Positions 32,720 through 42,802 of a stretch of DNA of 64,000 bases are shown here, one piece after another. Position 1 is the first letter of the stretch, and each line of letters starts with the position of its first letter. Location: NCBI RefSeq assembly GCF_009725235.1, contig NZ_WJFC01000026.1, positions 33,356 to 97,355 on the forward strand. The letters run 5' to 3'. A program made the position numbers and the translations under genes. Below the pieces are notes generated by a model. It was not told where the DNA came from, ran no database searches, and saw only the letters and a program-made list of their open reading frames with translations. This DNA is from Scytonema sp. UIC 10036. GTDB taxonomy: Bacteria; Cyanobacteriota; Cyanobacteriia; Cyanobacteriales; Nostocaceae.

Positions 32720-35086
32720 ATGAAAGCTCTCGATAAAAAACTGCTGCGTGACCTTTGGCATATGCGCGGTCAAATGATTGCCATCGCCCTCGTTGTCGCC
32801 TGTGGAATCGCTAGCTTTATTTCAATGCTGAGTGCTTACGAATCCCTCAAACTTTCTCAGGCTACTTATTACGAGCAATATCATTTTGCCCAAGTCTTTG
32901 CCCAACTAAAACGCGCCCCAGAATCCCTCCAACTCCAAATTAGAGCCATTCCTGGAATCACACAAGTGCAGACGCGGGTTGTTGCAGATGTCAGCCTTGA
33001 TATTCCCGGACGGAGTGAACCAGCTACGGGACGGTTAATATCGATACCAGAACGGCAAATGCTAATGCTTAATGACCTTTTTATCCGCCAAGGGCGTTAC
33101 ATCCAGCCAGATAGAGATGATGAAGTCTTGATCGGTGAAAATTTTGCCAAAGCGCATCGGCTAAATGTAGGTGATACTGTAGGTGCAGTTATTAACGGAC
33201 GATGGCAAAAGTTGCGGATTGTAGGAATAGCGCTTTCGCCAGAGTATATTTACGCCATCCAAGGAACGGGGGATATTTTCCCCGATAATCAGCGCTTCGG
33301 TGTTTTTTGGATGGGACGTAATGCTTTGGGAACTGCCTTTAATATGGATGGTGCGTTTAATGATGTCACGCTGACGCTGATGCGGGGGGCAACAGAAGCA
33401 GATGTTATCGTCCGGCTCGATCGACTTCTGGAAGGGTATGGCGGATTTGGTGCCTATGGACGCAAAGACCAGCTTTCTAACCGTTTTTTATCGGAAGAAA
33501 TTACCCAATTGCAAGGAACTGCAACGATAGTACCGTCTATTTTTCTTGGGATCGCAGCATTTTTACTGCATATCTTGCTTTCTCGCCTCATTGCTACCCA
33601 ACGCGACCAAATCGCCGTATTGAAGGCTTTTGGTTACAACAATTTGAGTATAGGCTGGCACTATCTAAAGTTTGTGCTGGCAATTGTTTTCATTGGTGCA
33701 GCTGTTGGCACTGCCTTGGGATTGTGGTTTGGTGTTGCGGTCACTCATAACTATACCCGGTTTTTCTCCTTCCCAGTACTTCGCTATGAATTTGGTATGG
33801 CTCAAGTGATGGGGGCTATTTTGATTAGTGGTGGCGCTGCGGTGATTGGTGCTTTCATGTCTGTGCAAAAGGCGGTTTCTCTACCTCCAGCTGAAGCAAT
33901 GCGTCCCGAACCACCTGCCCGCTTTCGCCCTACCATCATTGAACAGTTGGGATTTCAGCATTTGCTCTCACCGATAGGTCGAATGATATTGCGAAATCTG
34001 GAACGGAAACCAGTGCAAGCTTTTTTGTCTACTCTCGGGATAGCTCTTGCCGTTGCCATGTTGGTTGTCGGTCGCTATTTTGTCGATGCTATGGAACACA
34101 TGATTGATGTGCAATTCCGCAATGTCCAACGTGAAGATGTGACAATTGTCTTTAACGAGCCGCGTCCTTCTCGCGTGCAGTATGAAGTTACCCATTTGCC
34201 TGGTGTTTTGCAAGTCGAACCATTCCGTGCCGTACCAGCTAGGTTGCGCTTTGAACATCGTACCTACCGAATTGCCCTGACAGGGCTGGAACCAGGAGGA
34301 GAACTGCGCCGTCTAGTAGACAGGATGCTGCATACTGTTTCTTTACCACCTAATGGGGTTGTGCTGACGACAAAACTAGGGGAAATTCTTGGCGTTACAC
34401 CAGGGGATGTACTGACGGTGGAGGTATTGGAGGGAGCTAGACCTATCCGTACCGTTGCTGTGGCTGGGTTGGTAGATGAGCTGATTGGTGTTGCAGCGTA
34501 CATGGATATCCGCGCATTGAATCGGTTGATGCGTGAAGGCGGAACTATCTCCGGTGCATATTTGGCTGTTGACTCGTTGCAAATGGATAAGTTGTATGGA
34601 CTCTTAAAACGGACACCAGCAGTGACAGGTGTCTCCGTCCGGGAAATGGCGATCGCCCGCTTTCAAGAAACCATCGCTGGCACCCTCAGTATTTTCACTA
34701 CTGTCTTGGTAATTTTTGCTTGTGCGATCGCCTTTGGAGTCGTCTATAACGCCGCTCGTATTGCTTTGTCAGAACGCAGTCGGGAACTGGCAACACTGCG
34801 CGTGCTTGGTTTCACTCAAGCAGAGGTTGCAGTCATCCTCTTGGGCGAACAGGCAGTTTTGACGCTGGCTGCAATTCCTCTGGGATTTGCCCTTGGGTTT
34901 GGTTTTTGTGCTTTGATGTCTTTTGCTTACAACTCGGAACTTTATCGCTTCCCCTTAATTGTGACGAAAGCGACTTTTGCCTTTGCGTTTGTTGTGGTGG
35001 CGAGCGCAGCTGTTATCTCTGGGCTAATTGTTCACCGTCAGCTCACCCATCTCGATCTCATCGCTGTCCTAAAAACTAGGGAGTAA
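32720..35086 (+). CDS. ABC transporter permease, FtsX/MacB type with two permease units
   Basis: About 788 residues from the ATG at 32720 (MKALDKKLLRDLWHMRGQMI), preceded by GGAGAGG. An upstream in-frame ATG at 32645 is less likely because it reads through a GC-rich palindrome. One N-terminal membrane segment is followed by a large periplasmic domain. Three segments at about residues 270-400 then precede a second periplasmic domain and a terminal FtsX-like three-segment block (ITTVLVIFACAIAFGVVYNA and so on). Such permeases work with HlyD-type adaptors and MacB/DevA-type ATPases. The adaptor gene follows after 6 bp, and the ATPase is convergent. Confidence 0.9.
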   Translation: MKALDKKLLRDLWHMRGQMIAIALVVACGIASFISMLSAYESLKLSQATYYEQYHFAQVFAQLKRAPESLQLQIRAIPGITQVQTRVVADVSLDIPGRSEPATGRLISIPERQMLMLNDLFIRQGRYIQPDRDDEVLIGENFAKAHRLNVGDTVGAVINGRWQKLRIVGIALSPEYIYAIQGTGDIFPDNQRFGVFWMGRNALGTAFNMDGAFNDVTLTLMRGATEADVIVRLDRLLEGYGGFGAYGRKDQLSNRFLSEEITQLQGTATIVPSIFLGIAAFLLHILLSRLIATQRDQIAVLKAFGYNNLSIGWHYLKFVLAIVFIGAAVGTALGLWFGVAVTHNYTRFFSFPVLRYEFGMAQVMGAILISGGAAVIGAFMSVQKAVSLPPAEAMRPEPPARFRPTIIEQLGFQHLLSPIGRMILRNLERKPVQAFLSTLGIALAVAMLVVGRYFVDAMEHMIDVQFRNVQREDVTIVFNEPRPSRVQYEVTHLPGVLQVEPFRAVPARLRFEHRTYRIALTGLEPGGELRRLVDRMLHTVSLPPNGVVLTTKLGEILGVTPGDVLTVEVLEGARPIRTVAVAGLVDELIGVAAYMDIRALNRLMREGGTISGAYLAVDSLQMDKLYGLLKRTPAVTGVSVREMAIARFQETIAGTLSIFTTVLVIFACAIAFGVVYNAARIALSERSRELATLRVLGFTQAEVAVILLGEQAVLTLAAIPLGFALGFGFCALMSFAYNSELYRFPLIVTKATFAFAFVVVASAAVISGLIVHRQLTHLDLIAVLKTRE

Positions 35087-35092
35087 GGACAT

Positions 35093-36790
35093 ATGAAGCT
35101 ACTACCATTGCCCAAACAACCAACTGACCGCAAACCAGATACTGAGGGATTGAAGAAGCGTCTGCCCAAACTCTCACCAAAGCAATTGGTCTATTTTGCG
35201 CTCGCCCTCGCCACCTTTGCATTCATTGTTTGGGCATTTCGTCCTACTCCCGTTCCAGTAGATACCGGGCGTGTTACTCGTGGTGAACTACAAGTGACAG
35301 TCAATGCAGAAGGCAAAACTCGCGTGCGCGATCGCTTTGTGGTATCAGCACCCGTTGATGGTCGCCTTACCAGAATAGAACTGGATGAAGGCGATAAAGT
35401 TGAGCAAGGAAGCATAGTTGCCCGTATTGACTCCCTTCCCCTCAATGCTACAGTAAAAGAAGCCTTGGGAAGACTAGCAGAATGGCAGGCACAGCGAGAA
35501 GGAGTAGCCACACAGCGACCCAAACAGGCAACCTTAGTACAGGCACAAAGGCACATCCAGACAGCACTTGCAGCCCAGCGTCAGGCAGAGGCAAGGGTAG
35601 CTCAAGCACGGGCAGCACTAGAACAAGCGCGACGGGATACTCAACGTGCTCAAGAACTGCAAGCGACTGGGGTCATTCCCCGCAAAGACCGAGAAATTGC
35701 AGAGTTAAATGAAACTACTAAAGCCAAAGAATTGGAAGCAGCAAGGTTAGCAGCAAAATCTGCCACTGCTGAAGTTGAGGTAGCGAGAGCAGCTTTGACA
35801 GTATTGCAACAACAGCAAAACGATCCAGATTACTTGCTTAAGGTGTACGATGCCCGTATTGCCAGCGTGGAGGCAGAACTCTCAAAACTCAAAGATGAAG
35901 CCGCCCGCACTGACATTCGCTCACCTGTTCGCGGACAAGTGCTGCGGATACTCCAAAAAAGCGCCCAATATGTAACCTCTGGTACTCCTTTGTTAGAAAT
36001 AGGCAATATCTCAAAGCTGGAACTAGTGATTGACGTGCTTTCAGTAGATGCTGAGAAAATTCAGCCAGGAGACACCATTTTAATTGAACGGGGAGCCGAT
36101 GCTCAGCCAATCATGGCGAAAGTAAGACTGGTGGAACCTTCTGCATTCACCAAAGTTTCTGCTTTGGGAGTTGAGGAACAACGCGTTAACATCATTGGTG
36201 ATTTTGTTGACACGCCTCGTTTCTTCGGTGATGCTTACCGTGTTGATGTGCAAATTGTGATTTGGGATGGTAAAAATGTGCTAAAGATACCACTGAGCTC
36301 CCTTTTTCGCTGTGGCAAATCCTGGTGTACTTTTGTTGCTAAAGATGGCAAAGCTGCTCTTCGTTCGGTTGAAATAGGACAGCGTAGCGATTTTGAAGCT
36401 GAAATTCGTCAGGGACTTCAAGAAGGCGAAACCATCATTCTCCATCCCAGCGAAAAAATCAATGATGGTAGCCCCATCACTTTCCAAGGCATTCAAGCGG
36501 TTAGTATTAGAGCCAATCGAATTCTCAACGATGAAAATCGGGACTTTGCCTCAAGTTGCTTCGTTCAGTTAGAAGTTTTACCTAAAGCAACTTTTAACAA
36601 GCAACAAGACGACTCTTTCTCACCACTCCAATTGTGCAGGTGCAACCTTAATTTCATTACACTGCACGTTGCTAATCTGACCACTTCGCATTGTTACCAC
36701 TCGGTCAGCCATTGCCGCAATCCCAGCATTGTGCGTAATTACCGCAGTTGCAGTACCCAGCTCGCGGTTGACCTCCTCCAACGCTTCTAG
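35093..36790 (+). CDS. HlyD-family membrane fusion protein (exporter adaptor)
   Basis: 565 codons. One membrane anchor near residues 33-50 ([18 protein letters not shown]), a biotinyl-lipoyl-like strand pair ([20 protein letters not shown]), a long coiled-coil hairpin (residues 120-260) and a beta-barrel/MPD region. It pairs with the permease 6 bp upstream for export of an unknown substrate. True HlyD sequence ends near [14 protein letters not shown] (about residue 465). The last about 100 residues read antisense to the neighbouring ATPase gene, and this overlap of about 170 bp suggests that the original stop was lost. A paralogous fragment is at 9940. Confidence 0.9.
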   Translation: MKLLPLPKQPTDRKPDTEGLKKRLPKLSPKQLVYFALALATFAFIVWAFRPTPVPVDTGRVTRGELQVTVNAEGKTRVRDRFVVSAPVDGRLTRIELDEGDKVEQGSIVARIDSLPLNATVKEALGRLAEWQAQREGVATQRPKQATLVQAQRHIQTALAAQRQAEARVAQARAALEQARRDTQRAQELQATGVIPRKDREIAELNETTKAKELEAARLAAKSATAEVEVARAALTVLQQQQNDPDYLLKVYDARIASVEAELSKLKDEAARTDIRSPVRGQVLRILQKSAQYVTSGTPLLEIGNISKLELVIDVLSVDAEKIQPGDTILIERGADAQPIMAKVRLVEPSAFTKVSALGVEEQRVNIIGDFVDTPRFFGDAYRVDVQIVIWDGKNVLKIPLSSLFRCGKSWCTFVAKDGKAALRSVEIGQRSDFEAEIRQGLQEGETIILHPSEKINDGSPITFQGIQAVSIRANRILNDENRDFASSCFVQLEVLPKATFNKQQDDSFSPLQLCRCNLNFITLHVANLTTSHCYHSVSHCRNPSIVRNYRSCSTQLAVDLLQRF

Positions 36791-37381
36791 TACTAATTTA
36801 CCTGTTTGGAAATCTAATGCACCCGTAGGTTCATCGCACAGCAACACCTCCGGGCGCTTGGCAATAGCACGGGCAATAGCTACCCGTTGTTGCTCACCTC
36901 CAGACATTTGGGCGGGAAAATGATTGATGCGATCGCCCAATCCCACTAACTCTAATGCTTGTTCCGGGCGAATCGGATGTCGCGCAATTTCAGTAACCAA
37001 TGCTACATTTTCTTTAGCTGTGAGACTGGGAATTAAGTTGTAGAACTGAAAGACAAAACCAACACAGTCGCGGCGGAAACGAGTGAGTTCTACTTCACTG
37101 GCATGGGTCAAATCACGGTTGCGAAAAAATACATGACCGCTAGTCGGTACATCTAAGCCGCCAAGAATGTTCAGCAGGGTTGATTTACCACTACCTGAAG
37201 GTCCTAGCAAGACGACAAACTCTCCTTCATAGAGATCGAAGTCAATCGACCTTAGGGCGTGAACTTCTACCTCACCCATGCGATAGACCTTTGTGATTCC
37301 ACAAATATGAAAGACCACTCCTGGTGATGCTGCTGTGTCTGGGCAGGATGTTACTGTTTTGTTAAGTTTATTTTTCATCAT
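36620..37381 (-). CDS. ABC transporter ATP-binding protein (MacB/LolD-type)
   Basis: 253 residues. Walker A GPSGSGKS (residues 60-67), signature LSGGE-type [14 protein letters not shown], Walker [13 protein letters not shown] and H-loop ITHNAG are intact. The 23-residue N-terminal leader ([15 protein letters not shown]) is also seen in the broken copy at 3377. It should energise the permease/HlyD pair, though it is encoded on the opposite strand and overlaps the HlyD gene tail-to-tail by 170 bp, so it is not cotranscribed with them. Such a convergent layout is unusual for MacB-type exporters. Confidence 0.92.
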   Translation of the reverse strand: MMKNKLNKTVTSCPDTAASPGVVFHICGITKVYRMGEVEVHALRSIDFDLYEGEFVVLLGPSGSGKSTLLNILGGLDVPTSGHVFFRNRDLTHASEVELTRFRRDCVGFVFQFYNLIPSLTAKENVALVTEIARHPIRPEQALELVGLGDRINHFPAQMSGGEQQRVAIARAIAKRPEVLLCDEPTGALDFQTGKLVLEALEEVNRELGTATAVITHNAGIAAMADRVVTMRSGQISNVQCNEIKVAPAQLEW

Positions 37382-37513
37382 TAACTGTTGATATTTTTAT
37401 AAAGAAGTAGGTTGAAAACCCTTGAGGAAAAAGCACGTAGTGCTTATAGTCTGCACGTCTCGTTTCCTCCGTTGCCTTAATATAACAATATTGATATATT
37501 TAGAGAGGATGCT

Positions 37514-37913
37514 GTGCCTGAAACCCATGTTGTTTTCTACCAAGAAGAGGAAGGGGAAGTTCCTGTCCTTGAATGGCTGACGCGACTTCTGAAGGAAGAC
37601 CGCAAAGGTGGGCGCAAACTGTGTTGCTCGAATCAAACAACTTGCAGCATCAGGATACGAACTCCGTCGTCCGGCGGCAGATTACTTGTGCGACGGAATA
37701 TACGAGCTACGGGCAAAGTATATTCGCGTGCAATACCGCATCTTGTACTTCTTTCACGGGCAAAATGTGGCGATTCTCGCACATGCTATTACAAAGGAGG
37801 AAGCAGCTGTACCTCCAATTGATATTGAACGGGCGATAGCACGAAAGCTTTTATTTGAAGAAAACCCAGAAGCTCACACTTACGTAGAGGAACAAGAGGA
37901 TGACCAAGACTAG
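37514..37913 (+). pseudogene. RelE/HigB-type toxin gene with frameshift
   Basis: The first frame (MPETHVVFYQEEEGEVPVLE, WLTRLLKEDRK) breaks at about 37605 where one extra base shifts the reading. The continuation is in another frame: NCVARIKQLAASGYELRRP, ADYLCDGIYELRAKYIRVQY, RILYFFHGQNVAILAHAITK. The joined sequence is a typical phage-derived Gp49-like/HigB toxin. Removing one G near 37605 restores the frame. The antitoxin gene overlaps its end by 14 bp. Sequencing error or real inactivation cannot be told apart. Confidence 0.8.
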
Positions 37914-38211
37914 TGATGCCATAAAAATCATTGACAGAATGACTAGCAGTGACCCTGAGATTGTTGCCTTAGTAGAGGAAGCTTCCATGAATGCTCTTGT
38001 GGCACAACTGATTTATGATGCCAGAACAAAAGCAGGGTTAACACAGAAACAGCTTGCTGAACTTATTGGTACAAAACAGTCTGCGATCGCAAGGCTTGAA
38101 GACGCTGATTATGAAGGGCACTCCCTTTCAATGCTGCAAAAAATCGCTCACGCTCTCAATCAACGGGTCGTGATTCAGCTTGCTCCAATAGAACACGAGC
38201 AAAGTGCATAG
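37900..38211 (+). CDS. HigA-type (XRE/HTH_3) antitoxin
   Basis: 103 residues. The helix-turn-helix (ARTKAGLTQKQLAELIGTKQ, SAIARLEDADYEGHSLSMLQ) is that of XRE-family antitoxins. It overlaps the toxin frame by 14 bp, the usual HigB-HigA order. With the toxin frame-shifted, it may persist as a lone antitoxin able to neutralise related toxins or repress its own promoter. Confidence 0.85.
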   Translation: MTKTSDAIKIIDRMTSSDPEIVALVEEASMNALVAQLIYDARTKAGLTQKQLAELIGTKQSAIARLEDADYEGHSLSMLQKIAHALNQRVVIQLAPIEHEQSA

Positions 38212-38238
38212 AGCGCTCTAGTAGCGTGCTGTTAGTCG

Positions 38239-38388
38239 AACTTGAAGCGGAAGTGGACAAGGTTGTGTGCGTGCTGATGCCAGAGGCTTTGTATGCCATT
38301 GGTATCTGGTATAAAAATTTTGAACAAACGAGCGATGCAGAAGTATGTGAAATATTGGCAAGACACAAACTGTTGGTAGCCAATGACT
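38239..38388 (+). pseudogene. 3' fragment of a phosphoribosyltransferase gene
   Basis: Codes for ELEAEVDKVVCVLMPEALYA and onward to the natural end LLVAND-stop, nearly identical to the last about 50 codons of the gene at 30608-31270. No N-terminal part precedes it. Confidence 0.9.
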
Positions 38389-38437
38389 GATAAATGGAGG
38401 TTGCGTTAATGGATTGCATATTAATACCAAATCCATT

Positions 38438-38632
38438 TTATACATCAACATTTATCTCTTCTATTTGTCTAGCCGCTTTCTCCCAAAGCTTTGCTGAAGT
38501 TTCATCTTGCCAATGAGTTCGGAGATTTTCTGCTTTTTTGTGACATATTCGCTCTAGCATTTCTAAAATGGTAGATAATGTCAATTTATCAATTAATGAT
38601 TCTAAAATATCCATATATTCTTTGTGCATCAT
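38438..38632 (-). CDS. Small conserved protein, 63-aa family (copy 2)
   Basis: About 64 residues from the ATG at 38630-38632, which has GGAG six bases upstream and gives MMHKEYMDILESLIDKL. Over 80 percent identical to the copy at 5297, including CHKKAENLRTHWQDETSAKL and the same end (INVDV/INVDI). Family function unknown. Confidence 0.65.
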   Translation of the reverse strand: MMHKEYMDILESLIDKLTLSTILEMLERICHKKAENLRTHWQDETSAKLWEKAARQIEEINVDV

Positions 38633-38688
38633 AGTTATCTCCTGAACATTAGCTATGTCTCCTAGTATAGCTTTACAAAACTTGTTCA

Positions 38689-38964
38689 TTAGCTAACTGC
38701 AAAACCATCAAACTGCCGCATGAACGGCGAGTGATATGCCAACACAATGTCGTCTTTTGCAACTCCTCGCCTTACAAATTCATCCGCAAATCCAATCTCA
38801 GTGCCATCATACTGTATCCAAATCTTGCTATCTTTAATATCGATATGTACCGAACACCCGTAAATTGGACGCTCGTCTTTCCATCCTGCACTAACAACTT
38901 GATAGCGATCTCGTTCTAAATCAAAAACCACTGAAAGGTCAACCAAACCAATGCACCGAGTCAC
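38689..38964 (-). pseudogene. XisI family, 5'-truncated
   Basis: About 91 codons matching the C-terminal two thirds of XisI proteins: VVFDLERDRYQVVSAGWKDE, RPIYGCSVHIDIKDSKIWIQ, GVAKDDIVLAYHSPF. The normal start region is missing. Upstream DNA (38978-39018) instead shows a 35-bp piece of the ABC ATPase gene. XisI proteins are named from fdxN-element excision control in heterocystous cyanobacteria, but are widespread, so no excision role is claimed. It could still be translated from the ATG at 38964. Confidence 0.75.
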
Positions 38965-39027
38965 AGAAATCCAGATTATTTCAATTTGATGCGATCGCCC
39001 AATCCCACTAACTCCAACGCTAGTTAT

Positions 39028-39226
39028 TTGATGACTTCAATTGTCACCTCAGTCTCAGAGGTAACTCCATCCTTAGGCAAAACTATTCCTTTCCAAATTT
39101 TGCTTCTCCTAGATTCATCAGCATAGTCTTGAAAATGTTGATTAACTTGTTTGTTTGTCGCAAGAATATGAAGAGTGTGAGTACCTATTTCATCCTTAAT
39201 CCAAAATTGACAAGTAAAAATATTGT
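39028..39226 (-). pseudogene. C-terminal fragment of an unidentified protein
   Basis: Minus strand: NIFTCQFWIKDEIGTHTLHI, LATNKQVNQHFQDYADESRR, SKIWKGIVLPKDGVTSETEV and stop. About 66 codons with no start codon and a stop close upstream. Family not recognised. Confidence 0.5.
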
Positions 39227-39230
39227 TGGA

Positions 39231-39926
39231 TTATGGTGAGGCGGTTGGCATAAAATTTGACCCCTCAAAACTTTTCAAACATCCTCTTAAAGTAGATTCC
39301 TCAAGTAGGTGACGTACTTGCTCATCAGTAATTTGCGAAAAGTGATCGTACCAAATAGCAATGGTATACATCGGTTCTGGCTGTATTAGACAAACAACTT
39401 CATCAACCTCAGTTTTTAGCTGTTTGCAAATGTCTGGTGGTGCAACTGGAACTGCCACAATTATTTGCTTTGGTTGTTCTTGTTTGAGAACGGCGATCGC
39501 AGCACGAATTGTTGAACCAGTAGCGATACCGTCATCTACTAAAATAATGGTGTGATGTCGTAAATCTGGTAGTGGACGCTGACCTCGATAAGTATGGTCG
39601 CGGCGTTGCAGTTCTCGTAATTCTCTAGCAGCAACTTCGTCAATTGTTTTACTAGAGATATTTAAATGACTAATGACATCGTAATTTAAAACTCGAACAC
39701 CATCAGAGGCGATCGCTCCTATAGCCAGTTCTTTATGACCAGGTAAGCCAAGTTTTCTGACGATGCAAACATCAAGCGGTACGTGCAATGCTTTTGCTAC
39801 TTCATAAGCAACAAGTACTCCTCCACGCGGTAAGCCCAAAACAATGACTTCTGGGCGGTTGTAGGCTGATAGTTTCTGGGCTAACATTTGCCCTGCTTGA
39901 GCGCGATCGCGGAGTTTATTCATCAT
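39231..39926 (-). CDS. Phosphoribosyltransferase-domain protein (second copy)
   Basis: About 231 residues from the ATG at 39926 (MMNKLRDRAQAG), after GGAGGTGAG. PRPP loop IILVDDGIATGSTIRAAI and GLPRGGVLVAYEVAKAL are as in the gene at 30608. The last about 25 residues are extra (STLRGCLKSFEGSNFMPTAS). Same unknown-substrate COG1926-type family. A direct-repeat motif (40031) lies between its start and that of chlD, which is divergent. Sharing a control region with a chlorophyll gene is notable. Confidence 0.88.
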   Translation of the reverse strand: MMNKLRDRAQAGQMLAQKLSAYNRPEVIVLGLPRGGVLVAYEVAKALHVPLDVCIVRKLGLPGHKELAIGAIASDGVRVLNYDVISHLNISSKTIDEVAARELRELQRRDHTYRGQRPLPDLRHHTIILVDDGIATGSTIRAAIAVLKQEQPKQIIVAVPVAPPDICKQLKTEVDEVVCLIQPEPMYTIAIWYDHFSQITDEQVRHLLEESTLRGCLKSFEGSNFMPTASP

Positions 39927-40030
39927 AACTCTCACCTCCGATTTAAGCTGCCAAATCTTTTTGCCCCGAACAAGAGATTTTTGCTTTCGTGAGTGTTAGT
40001 AGATCATCACTTTATAATTTAGGGAAAAAG

Positions 40031-40048
40031 TTTGAGGAAGTTGTGAGG
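40031..40048 (+). promoter_or_regulatory. Direct-repeat motif between phosphoribosyltransferase and chlD
   Basis: TTTGAGGAAGTTGTGAGG, 11-bp spaced half-sites, about 105 bp from the phosphoribosyltransferase start and 95 bp from chlD. It could serve either divergent gene. Confidence 0.5.
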
Positions 40049-40143
40049 TCTGGCGTGCTAGTTCACTCTGTTGCTGAAGGTAGGATAATAGCTTTATTGC
40101 TAATCATCGCCCATGTGTCACAAATATTCGAGGCGATCGCGTC

Positions 40144-42162
40144 ATGATTTTATCAACTCACTCATCTGGAATTTCCACTTTTCCTCTGACAGCCATTGTC
40201 GGTCACGAGGCGATTAAATTGGCGTTACTGCTAGTTGCTGTAGACCCGGATTTGGGAGGAGTGGTGATTTCCGGTCGTCGCGGTACAGCTAAATCAGTTA
40301 TGGCTCGCGCTCTCCATGCGCTGCTTCCCCCTATTGAAGTCGTTCGCGGTTCCTGTTGCAACTGCGATCCCAATACACCCCAGGAGTGGGATGATGAAAC
40401 TGTGAGAGCAACAGACAGAAAAAAGAAGGATGAACGAGATGATTTCTCCCTACTTCCTACAAAAGTCATCCCCGCTCCTTTTGTCCAAGTTCCTCTTGGC
40501 GTGACTGAAGATAGATTATTGGGTTCAGTGGATGTGAGTCAATCGATTCAGCAGGGAGAGACGGTATTTCAACCGGGATTGCTGGCACAGGCACACCGGG
40601 GTATTTTGTATGTAGATGAGATTAATCTACTGGAAGAACATATCGCCAATCCGCTCATGGCTATTTTAGCTGAGGGGTACAACCACATTGAGCGCGAGGG
40701 CATCAGTTTTCAACATCCTTGCAAACCTTTATTTATCGCTACTTACAACCCAGAAGAAGGTGTAGTGCGAGAACATTTACTTGACCGAATTGCGATCGCA
40801 CTTTCTGCTGATGAGGTTTTGAGTATAGATGAGCGCGTTCAAGCTGTGGAGCAAGTTATAAATTACGCAGAGTCTCCCCAAAAATTTCTCCTGCAATATG
40901 TCGAAGACATCCAAGACCTCAAAACCCAAATTATCCTAGCGCGAGCATTGCTAAAAGATGTGCAAGTAAAACGCGAGCAAATTGCCTACTTAGTTAACGA
41001 AGCTATTCGCGCTCAAGTACAAGGACATCGAGCCGAATTGTTTGCGTTGCGAGTTGCTAAAGCGAGTGCTGCTTTGAATGGGCGGTTACAAGTGAATAGC
41101 GAAGATTTACACTCCGCAGTTGAATTAGTCATTGTACCCAGAGCAACGGTCATTGAGTTGACAGTAGAACAACCGCCCCCACCCCAACCCCAACCAGAAC
41201 AACCAGAGCAAACAAACACCGAAACTCCGGAGAAAACAGAACAAGACCAACCGAGTATCCCCGAAGAATTTGTCTTTACGCCAGAAGGAGTTATCCTTGA
41301 CCCCTCCGTGCTTCACTTTGCGAAAATTGCCCACCAAAGACGGGGTAAAGCCGGTGGTCGCGGGCTGATTTTTTCCCAAGACCGAGGACGCTATGTCAAG
41401 CCGATGTTTCCCAAGGGAACAATTCGGCGGATTGCAATAGACGCTACCTTACGGGCTGCGGCTCCACACCAAAAAACACGTCACCTACGTCAGCCCGGTC
41501 GTCGGGTCATTATTGAAGACGACGATATCCGAGTCAAGCGATTAGCCCGCAAAGCTGGAGCGTTGGTGATTTTTGTTGTTGATGCTTCTGGTTCAATGGC
41601 ATTGAATCGAATGCAATCGGCTAAAGGTGCGGCTTTGCAGATGTTAGCCCAAGCATACCGCAACCGCGACCAAATTGCCCTAATTCCCGTCCGGGGTGAG
41701 CGAGCAGAGGTGTTATTGCCTCCTACCCGGTCGATTACCGCCGCTCACAAACGCCTAGATTATTTACCTTGTGGTGGGGGGACTCCCCTCGCTCACGGTC
41801 TCGTTCAAGCAGTGAGAGTTGGAGCGAATGCGATGCAGTCCAAAGATATTGGTCAAGTTGTTATTGTACTGATTACCGACGGTCGGGCGAATATTCCTCT
41901 ATCGCGTTCCCTCGGTCAATCGTTTTTGGATGAAAAGAAACCAGATGTTAAAGGGGAAGTGCTGGATATTGCTGTTAAAATTCGGGCATTAGGAATGCAA
42001 GTGTTGGTTATTGATACAGAAAATAAGTTTATTTCTAGTGGATTGCCTAAGGAGATAGCACAAAGGGCAGCAGGTAAATATTATTACTTACCTAAAACAA
42101 CAGAACGAAGAATTGCTGCGATCGCCCAGGGGGTCATGGCTGATATTAAAGCTGGTATTTGA
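40144..42162 (+). CDS. chlD: Magnesium chelatase subunit D
   Basis: 672 residues, the usual length. AAA+ N-terminal part with Walker-type GRRGTAKS (44-51) and [14 protein letters not shown] Pro/Glu-rich linker (about 343-370, [13 protein letters not shown]) follows, then a VWA domain with the MIDAS DASGS at residue 480. With ChlI and ChlH it inserts Mg into protoporphyrin IX, the first committed chlorophyll step. It may be the only or a second chlD of the genome; this cannot be told. It is divergent from the phosphoribosyltransferase, with the recurrent direct-repeat motif in between. Confidence 0.95.
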   Translation: MILSTHSSGISTFPLTAIVGHEAIKLALLLVAVDPDLGGVVISGRRGTAKSVMARALHALLPPIEVVRGSCCNCDPNTPQEWDDETVRATDRKKKDERDDFSLLPTKVIPAPFVQVPLGVTEDRLLGSVDVSQSIQQGETVFQPGLLAQAHRGILYVDEINLLEEHIANPLMAILAEGYNHIEREGISFQHPCKPLFIATYNPEEGVVREHLLDRIAIALSADEVLSIDERVQAVEQVINYAESPQKFLLQYVEDIQDLKTQIILARALLKDVQVKREQIAYLVNEAIRAQVQGHRAELFALRVAKASAALNGRLQVNSEDLHSAVELVIVPRATVIELTVEQPPPPQPQPEQPEQTNTETPEKTEQDQPSIPEEFVFTPEGVILDPSVLHFAKIAHQRRGKAGGRGLIFSQDRGRYVKPMFPKGTIRRIAIDATLRAAAPHQKTRHLRQPGRRVIIEDDDIRVKRLARKAGALVIFVVDASGSMALNRMQSAKGAALQMLAQAYRNRDQIALIPVRGERAEVLLPPTRSITAAHKRLDYLPCGGGTPLAHGLVQAVRVGANAMQSKDIGQVVIVLITDGRANIPLSRSLGQSFLDEKKPDVKGEVLDIAVKIRALGMQVLVIDTENKFISSGLPKEIAQRAAGKYYYLPKTTERRIAAIAQGVMADIKAGI

Positions 42163-42457
42163 CAATCGAAAGCGCGATCCTGGGATGAGAAACATTTATC
42201 CCTTTTTTGTCACTCTCGCCGTAGTATAATCAGTGGCAAGCCCTAGAAGCGTTGCCTGTACTATGGTAGACCCTCGTCAACCAATACCCACAGTCCTTTG
42301 CAGGAGGTTGTATTACTACCAGGAGTAAAGATGCCTGTGTTAGTGGAACAACCAAGTTCAATTGGTGTTGTCCAGCTAATAATGCGAAGTCAACAAAAAC
42401 AAATAGCGATCGCTCTTTGAAACTAAAACTTCTTTACACAGGCCTGGAAAATAAAAA
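42163..42457. other. Intergenic, possible tiny decayed frame
   Basis: Contains QEVVLLPGVKMPVLVEQPSS (about 42305-42365) in an open stretch with AGGAG before an ATG at 42330, giving only 29 residues. It may be a fragment of an unidentified gene. No further support. Confidence 0.25.
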
Positions 42458-42802
42458 TTAATATCTATTACTCCTTCCTAAAAAAGGATTTCGCTCCCGA
42501 AGAATGTATTCGCAGCGCCTTTGATGACGGTGGGAGTGAATCATACACTGGCGGTAGCGACGCATTCGTGCTCTTTCCCATCTTTCCGCACGCCAATTAT
42601 TCCCAGAGTTATGGTCACGATAGTCCCAAGGAGGACGATGAGTCGGATTGCGACGCTCAATCTGGACTATCGTATATTTTTTATCAGATTTACTTGTGAC
42701 AAAGGTTTGCTCTGCTTGAACTGGACTAGCAGTCGCTACTATGGTAGCCAATAATGTGATACCAGCAACAAAGAAGGTTAAAAATTTTTTACTGGTGAAC
42801 AT
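42458..42802 (-). CDS. Small exported basic protein
   Basis: 114 residues. Signal peptide MFTSKKFLTFFVAGITLLAT with likely cleavage after VQA. The mature part is very basic and rich in Arg, His, Trp and Tyr (RRNPTHRPPWDYRDH, ERARMRRYRQCMIHSHRHQR) with two Cys (CMIHSHRHQRRC) that could pair. A periplasmic nucleic-acid, metal or polyanion binder would fit, but there is no family match. GGGAGG precedes the ATG. Confidence 0.65.
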   Translation of the reverse strand: MFTSKKFLTFFVAGITLLATIVATASPVQAEQTFVTSKSDKKYTIVQIERRNPTHRPPWDYRDHNSGNNWRAERWERARMRRYRQCMIHSHRHQRRCEYILRERNPFLGRSNRY

